From NCBI RefSeq assembly GCF_010730575.1, contig NZ_AP022614.1, forward strand, positions 4,030,001 through 4,094,000: a stretch of 64,000 nucleotides of DNA, read 5' to 3'. This document shows, piece by piece, positions 61,471 to 64,000 of the stretch. Source of the DNA: Mycobacterium parmense. GTDB lineage: Bacteria; Actinomycetota; Actinomycetes; Mycobacteriales; Mycobacteriaceae. The position numbers were made by a program, and so were the translations under genes. Under the pieces are notes generated by a model. It was not told the DNA's origin. It did no database searches and was given only the letters and a program-made list of their open reading frames with translations. Numbering within the stretch: position 1 is the stretch's first letter; each line of letters opens with the position of its first letter.

Positions 61471-63810
61471 TCACAGGCCCGCCGGCCGGGTGCTGATGGT
61501 CGCCGACTCCCGCAACTCGGCCAGGTCGGCCTCGCCCCGCCCCAGCACGCCCGTCAGCACCTCGTCGGTGTGCTGGCCGTACAGCGGCGGGATCCGGTGG
61601 ATCCAGCGTCTTGGCCTGCCGGCGAAGGCGAACGGCATTCCGGTACAGCGGAACGAGCCGGCAACCGGGTGATCGACGGTTTCCCAGAAGCCACGCGCGA
61701 GCAGGTGTGGGTCGTCGAGCAGCGCCGCGGCGGGCGTGACACGCGCCGCGGCCACTCCGGCGGCACGCAGCGTCTCGACCGCGTGGTCCACCGAATGCCT
61801 TGCGGCCCAATCGGAGATCAGCTTGTCGATCTCGTCGGCGCGGTCTTGCCAGTCCGGTCCGCGGAGCTCCGGCTGGCCGAGCATGCCGGCCAGCGATGCG
61901 CGGGCCCCCTCGTCCGTCGCAGCGAGGGCCACCCATTCGTCGTCACCCCGACAGGGGTAGACGCCCTGCGGGATGGCGCCGGGTCCCCGGTTTCCGCTGC
62001 GCCGCAGTTGGATTCCATTACGCGAGTGCTCCACGACCAGCTCGGCCGCTACGTTCAGCGCCGCCTCGACCATGGTGGACTCGACAAGCATTCCGGCTCC
62101 GCTGCGGTCACGGATCACCAGTGCCGCAACGGCGGCGAACGCGGCGTGCAGCCCGGCGATCGGATCGCACACACCGCGGGGAATAACCGGCGGCCCGTCG
62201 GCGTGCCCCGTCATCCATGCCATTCCGGTCGCCTGTTCCATCGTCTGCGCGAAGCCGACGCGGTCGCGCCACGGGCCGTCGAGGCCGAATGCGGGCATCC
62301 GAACCATGATCGCGCGGGGGTTCGCCTCGCTCACGGCGTCCCATTCCAGGCCGAAGTTCGCCATCACCCTCGGCGAGAAATTCTCGATGACGAGGTCGCC
62401 GGCGGCGACGAGCTCCAGCGCGATGGCGCGCCCGGCGTCGGTTGCCAGATCGACGCTGATGCCCCGCTTGTTGCTGTTGCTGCACAGGAAAACCGGCCCC
62501 CACTCCCACCATTGGTCCCAGGAGGGGGGCCGGCCGCCGGCGAACCGCAAGCCGTCGGGCCGGCGAACGCCCTCGACTTTGATCACGTCGGCACCGAGGG
62601 CGCCGAGGAGTTGAGTGGCGACCGGCCCGGCCCAGAAGGCGGTGAAGTCGGTGATCCGTATGTCGGACAGCGGCAACGCGCCGGGATCCGCGACGGGCCG
62701 CCGGCCGGGTCGCGGCGGCCAGTGCACGCGCCCGTTGTCGGCGCCGAGTTGCGGCGGCCGCCCGGGCGTCACGGTGGCGATCGCGTCGCTGCGGTACGGC
62801 ACCCGGGGCTGCAGCACCCCCGCCTGGGACTCGACGAACACGCCGCGCTCGACGAAGTGGTCCACCTTGGGCAGCATCTCCGGGGTCGCGATGGGAGCCA
62901 CCGGGATGCGGAAGGCCACCGCGATGTCGACGATCTCCTGCGTGGTGCGGGCTTGCGTCCACCGGGTCACCATCCCCAGGAACTCGTCGCGGCGCTGGGC
63001 CCGCCCGGCGAACGACGCCAGTTCGTCGTCGTCGACCAGATCCGCGCGGTCGATCATCACCAGGAAGTCCTGGAATTGTTGCGCGGTGATGGTGCAGAAA
63101 CCCACCATCCCGTCGGCCGTGGGCACGATCGACGGCAGCTCCAGGCTGCGTCCGTACAGCAGGGAATCCGGGCCCAGCACGCTGGCCGACATGGCGGACA
63201 GACCGCCCATGCCGATCGCCATCGCCTCGTAGGTCGAGACGTCGACGACCTCGCCCCGGCCGCTGCGCAGGGCGTGCCGCCCGGTGGCCGCTGCGACCGC
63301 GGCGGCAAACGAGCCGGCCAGCCACTCCCCCAGCCGGCCACCCGCCTGGACGGGTTCGTCGCCCGGCCAGCCGCGGCCGGCGATCGAGCCGCACAACGCC
63401 TGCAGGACGAACTCGTTGGCGGCGACCTGGTCGTCGACATAAGGTCCGGTCGTGCCGAACGGCGTCACGGCCACGACGACGGCAGACGATCCGGTGCGGG
63501 CGGTGATGTCGTCGAGCGTCCAGCCGTCGGTCAGGTCGGTGAGCACCAGGTCGGCGCCCGCGAGCAGCGCGCTGATCTCGCCGGGATCCACGTCGACCAC
63601 CGACCTCTTGCCCGCCGCCAGATAGCCGAACAGCGCGCCCGGGGGGCCGCCCGCGGACCACGTCCGCACCGAATCACCCTGCTCCGATTCCACTTTCACG
63701 ACGTCGGCGCCGGCGTCGGCGAACATCTTGGCACAGTAGGAAGCCGCGATCCCGTTGGACAACTCCAGCACACGCCAGCCCGCGAACGGTGCCTGACCAT
63801 TCACGGTCAA
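61471..63810 (-). CDS. Tandem-domain CaiB/BaiF-type CoA-transferase
   Basis: A 779-residue protein with two CaiB/BaiF (family III CoA-transferase) domains in a row. Domain 1 (about 1-370) opens GWRVLELSNGIAASYCAKMFADAGADVVKVE and keeps the catalytic-type Asp in EVVDVSTYEAMA. Domain 2 (about 385-760) repeats LSDIRITDFTAFWAGPVATQLLGALGADVIKVEG but has LVESTMVEAAL in the matching position, so its Asp is changed to Glu. This suggests one active and one partner domain. The TTG start at 63810 overlaps the upstream gene's stop (TTGA); GTG 63804 is the alternative. It transfers CoA between acids in the operon's pathway. Confidence 0.85.
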   Translation of the reverse strand: MTVNGQAPFAGWRVLELSNGIAASYCAKMFADAGADVVKVESEQGDSVRTWSAGGPPGALFGYLAAGKRSVVDVDPGEISALLAGADLVLTDLTDGWTLDDITARTGSSAVVVAVTPFGTTGPYVDDQVAANEFVLQALCGSIAGRGWPGDEPVQAGGRLGEWLAGSFAAAVAAATGRHALRSGRGEVVDVSTYEAMAIGMGGLSAMSASVLGPDSLLYGRSLELPSIVPTADGMVGFCTITAQQFQDFLVMIDRADLVDDDELASFAGRAQRRDEFLGMVTRWTQARTTQEIVDIAVAFRIPVAPIATPEMLPKVDHFVERGVFVESQAGVLQPRVPYRSDAIATVTPGRPPQLGADNGRVHWPPRPGRRPVADPGALPLSDIRITDFTAFWAGPVATQLLGALGADVIKVEGVRRPDGLRFAGGRPPSWDQWWEWGPVFLCSNSNKRGISVDLATDAGRAIALELVAAGDLVIENFSPRVMANFGLEWDAVSEANPRAIMVRMPAFGLDGPWRDRVGFAQTMEQATGMAWMTGHADGPPVIPRGVCDPIAGLHAAFAAVAALVIRDRSGAGMLVESTMVEAALNVAAELVVEHSRNGIQLRRSGNRGPGAIPQGVYPCRGDDEWVALAATDEGARASLAGMLGQPELRGPDWQDRADEIDKLISDWAARHSVDHAVETLRAAGVAAARVTPAAALLDDPHLLARGFWETVDHPVAGSFRCTGMPFAFAGRPRRWIHRIPPLYGQHTDEVLTGVLGRGEADLAELRESATISTRPAGL

Positions 63811-64000
63811 TTGCCCAGGGTGGTGGCGCGCCCGGCGATGCCGCCGGCCTCGGCGGTCACCGTCGCCGAACCCTGTGCCTGCAGGGCGAACTGCGTCATC
63901 CGTGTCCAGGCGTCGCGGTCACGCTGGCTGGCACGGTGGCCGACGTGGGTGACGACGTCGACGTCGGTGGCCTGGCGGCGCAGCTGCCCGGCCCGCGCCT
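63807..64000 (-). CDS. 3' end of an upstream operon gene, product not recognised
   Basis: The last ~63 residues of a gene running in from the right edge, ending ...QAQGSATVTAEAGGIAGRATTLGN. Its stop overlaps the CoA-transferase start, so it is the next gene upstream in the operon. Codon composition is normal, but the visible tail has no family signature. Confidence 0.55.
   Translation of the reverse strand, partial: ARAGQLRRQATDVDVVTHVGHRASQRDRDAWTRMTQFALQAQGSATVTAEAGGIAGRATTLGN

Noticed and set aside
1..64000. Prophage, insertion sequence, CRISPR array, rRNA or tRNA
   Set aside because: No transposase, integrase, phage structural gene, spaced direct repeats, cloverleaf or rRNA signature was seen.

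Overview
The window looks like a chromosomal segment of a mycobacterium. It is strongly GC-rich with GC-biased third codon positions. It carries families typical of that genus: an Rv1819c/BacA-type ABC transporter, a FadD1/FadD17-type acyl-CoA ligase, an LpqC/LpqP-type lipoprotein esterase, alpha/beta-hydrolase-cyclase fusions, MpaB-type DUF2236 oxygenase, many SDRs and TetR regulators, and flavin (Baeyer-Villiger type) monooxygenases. I cannot name the species. I saw no rRNA, tRNA, CRISPR array, transposase or integrase.

Layout. (1) 1-3.2 kb: a probable RiPP locus, with a 54-residue precursor ending in a duplicated Phe-Asp-Glu motif, a GrrM/OscB-type radical SAM/SPASM maturase, a convergent protein tail at the window edge that may be an HExxH-type peptide hydroxylase, and a sulfotransferase. 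(2) 3.7-22.5 kb: an island of signalling and conflict-type proteins. It holds a two-TM RCK channel-like protein with a C-terminal RyR domain, a patatin phospholipase translationally coupled to a TRPM-type SLOG (LSDAT) protein, a convergent dNMP kinase / 5'-deoxynucleotidase / stand-alone RyR operon, a 1488-residue TIR-STAND-TM-WD40 protein, two envelope proteins, and a minus-strand operon of a second RyR channel-like protein, a TRAFs-binding/SLOG-like/nucleotide-cyclase protein and a BacA-like transporter. Together these combine likely nucleotide-signal producers (TIR, cyclase), nucleotide modifiers (kinase, nucleotidase), binders (SLOG, RyR) and membrane effectors (patatin, channels). This is the best candidate for an undescribed system.

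(3) 22.7-36 kb: lipoprotein, DUF2236 oxygenase with divergent TetR, hydrolase-cyclase fusion, methyltransferase, SRPBCC protein, SDR with divergent CGNR regulator, a second SDR, a short thioredoxin-type zinc ribbon, a DUF2127 membrane protein, MmgE/PrpD, IclR, SnoaL-like protein and SDR. (4) 36-47 kb: CaCA exchanger, SDR, zinc alcohol dehydrogenase, two overlapping flavin monooxygenases with a palindromic operator, two divergent paralogous TetRs, DUF417 membrane protein, TetR with divergent PNPOx-fold enzyme, and an SRPBCC protein. (5) 47-54.9 kb: a copper chaperone and P1B-ATPase behind a CsoR-type operator, then secreted or membrane hydrolases and lipoproteins. (6) 54.9-64 kb: TetR, hydrolase, SDR, acyl-CoA ligase and PadR, then a tightly overlapping minus-strand operon (two-domain CoA-transferase, unknown 109-residue protein, thiolase-like protein, OB-fold protein) suited to CoA-thioester catabolism. 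Several divergent promoters carry perfect or near-perfect palindromes that I read as operators.
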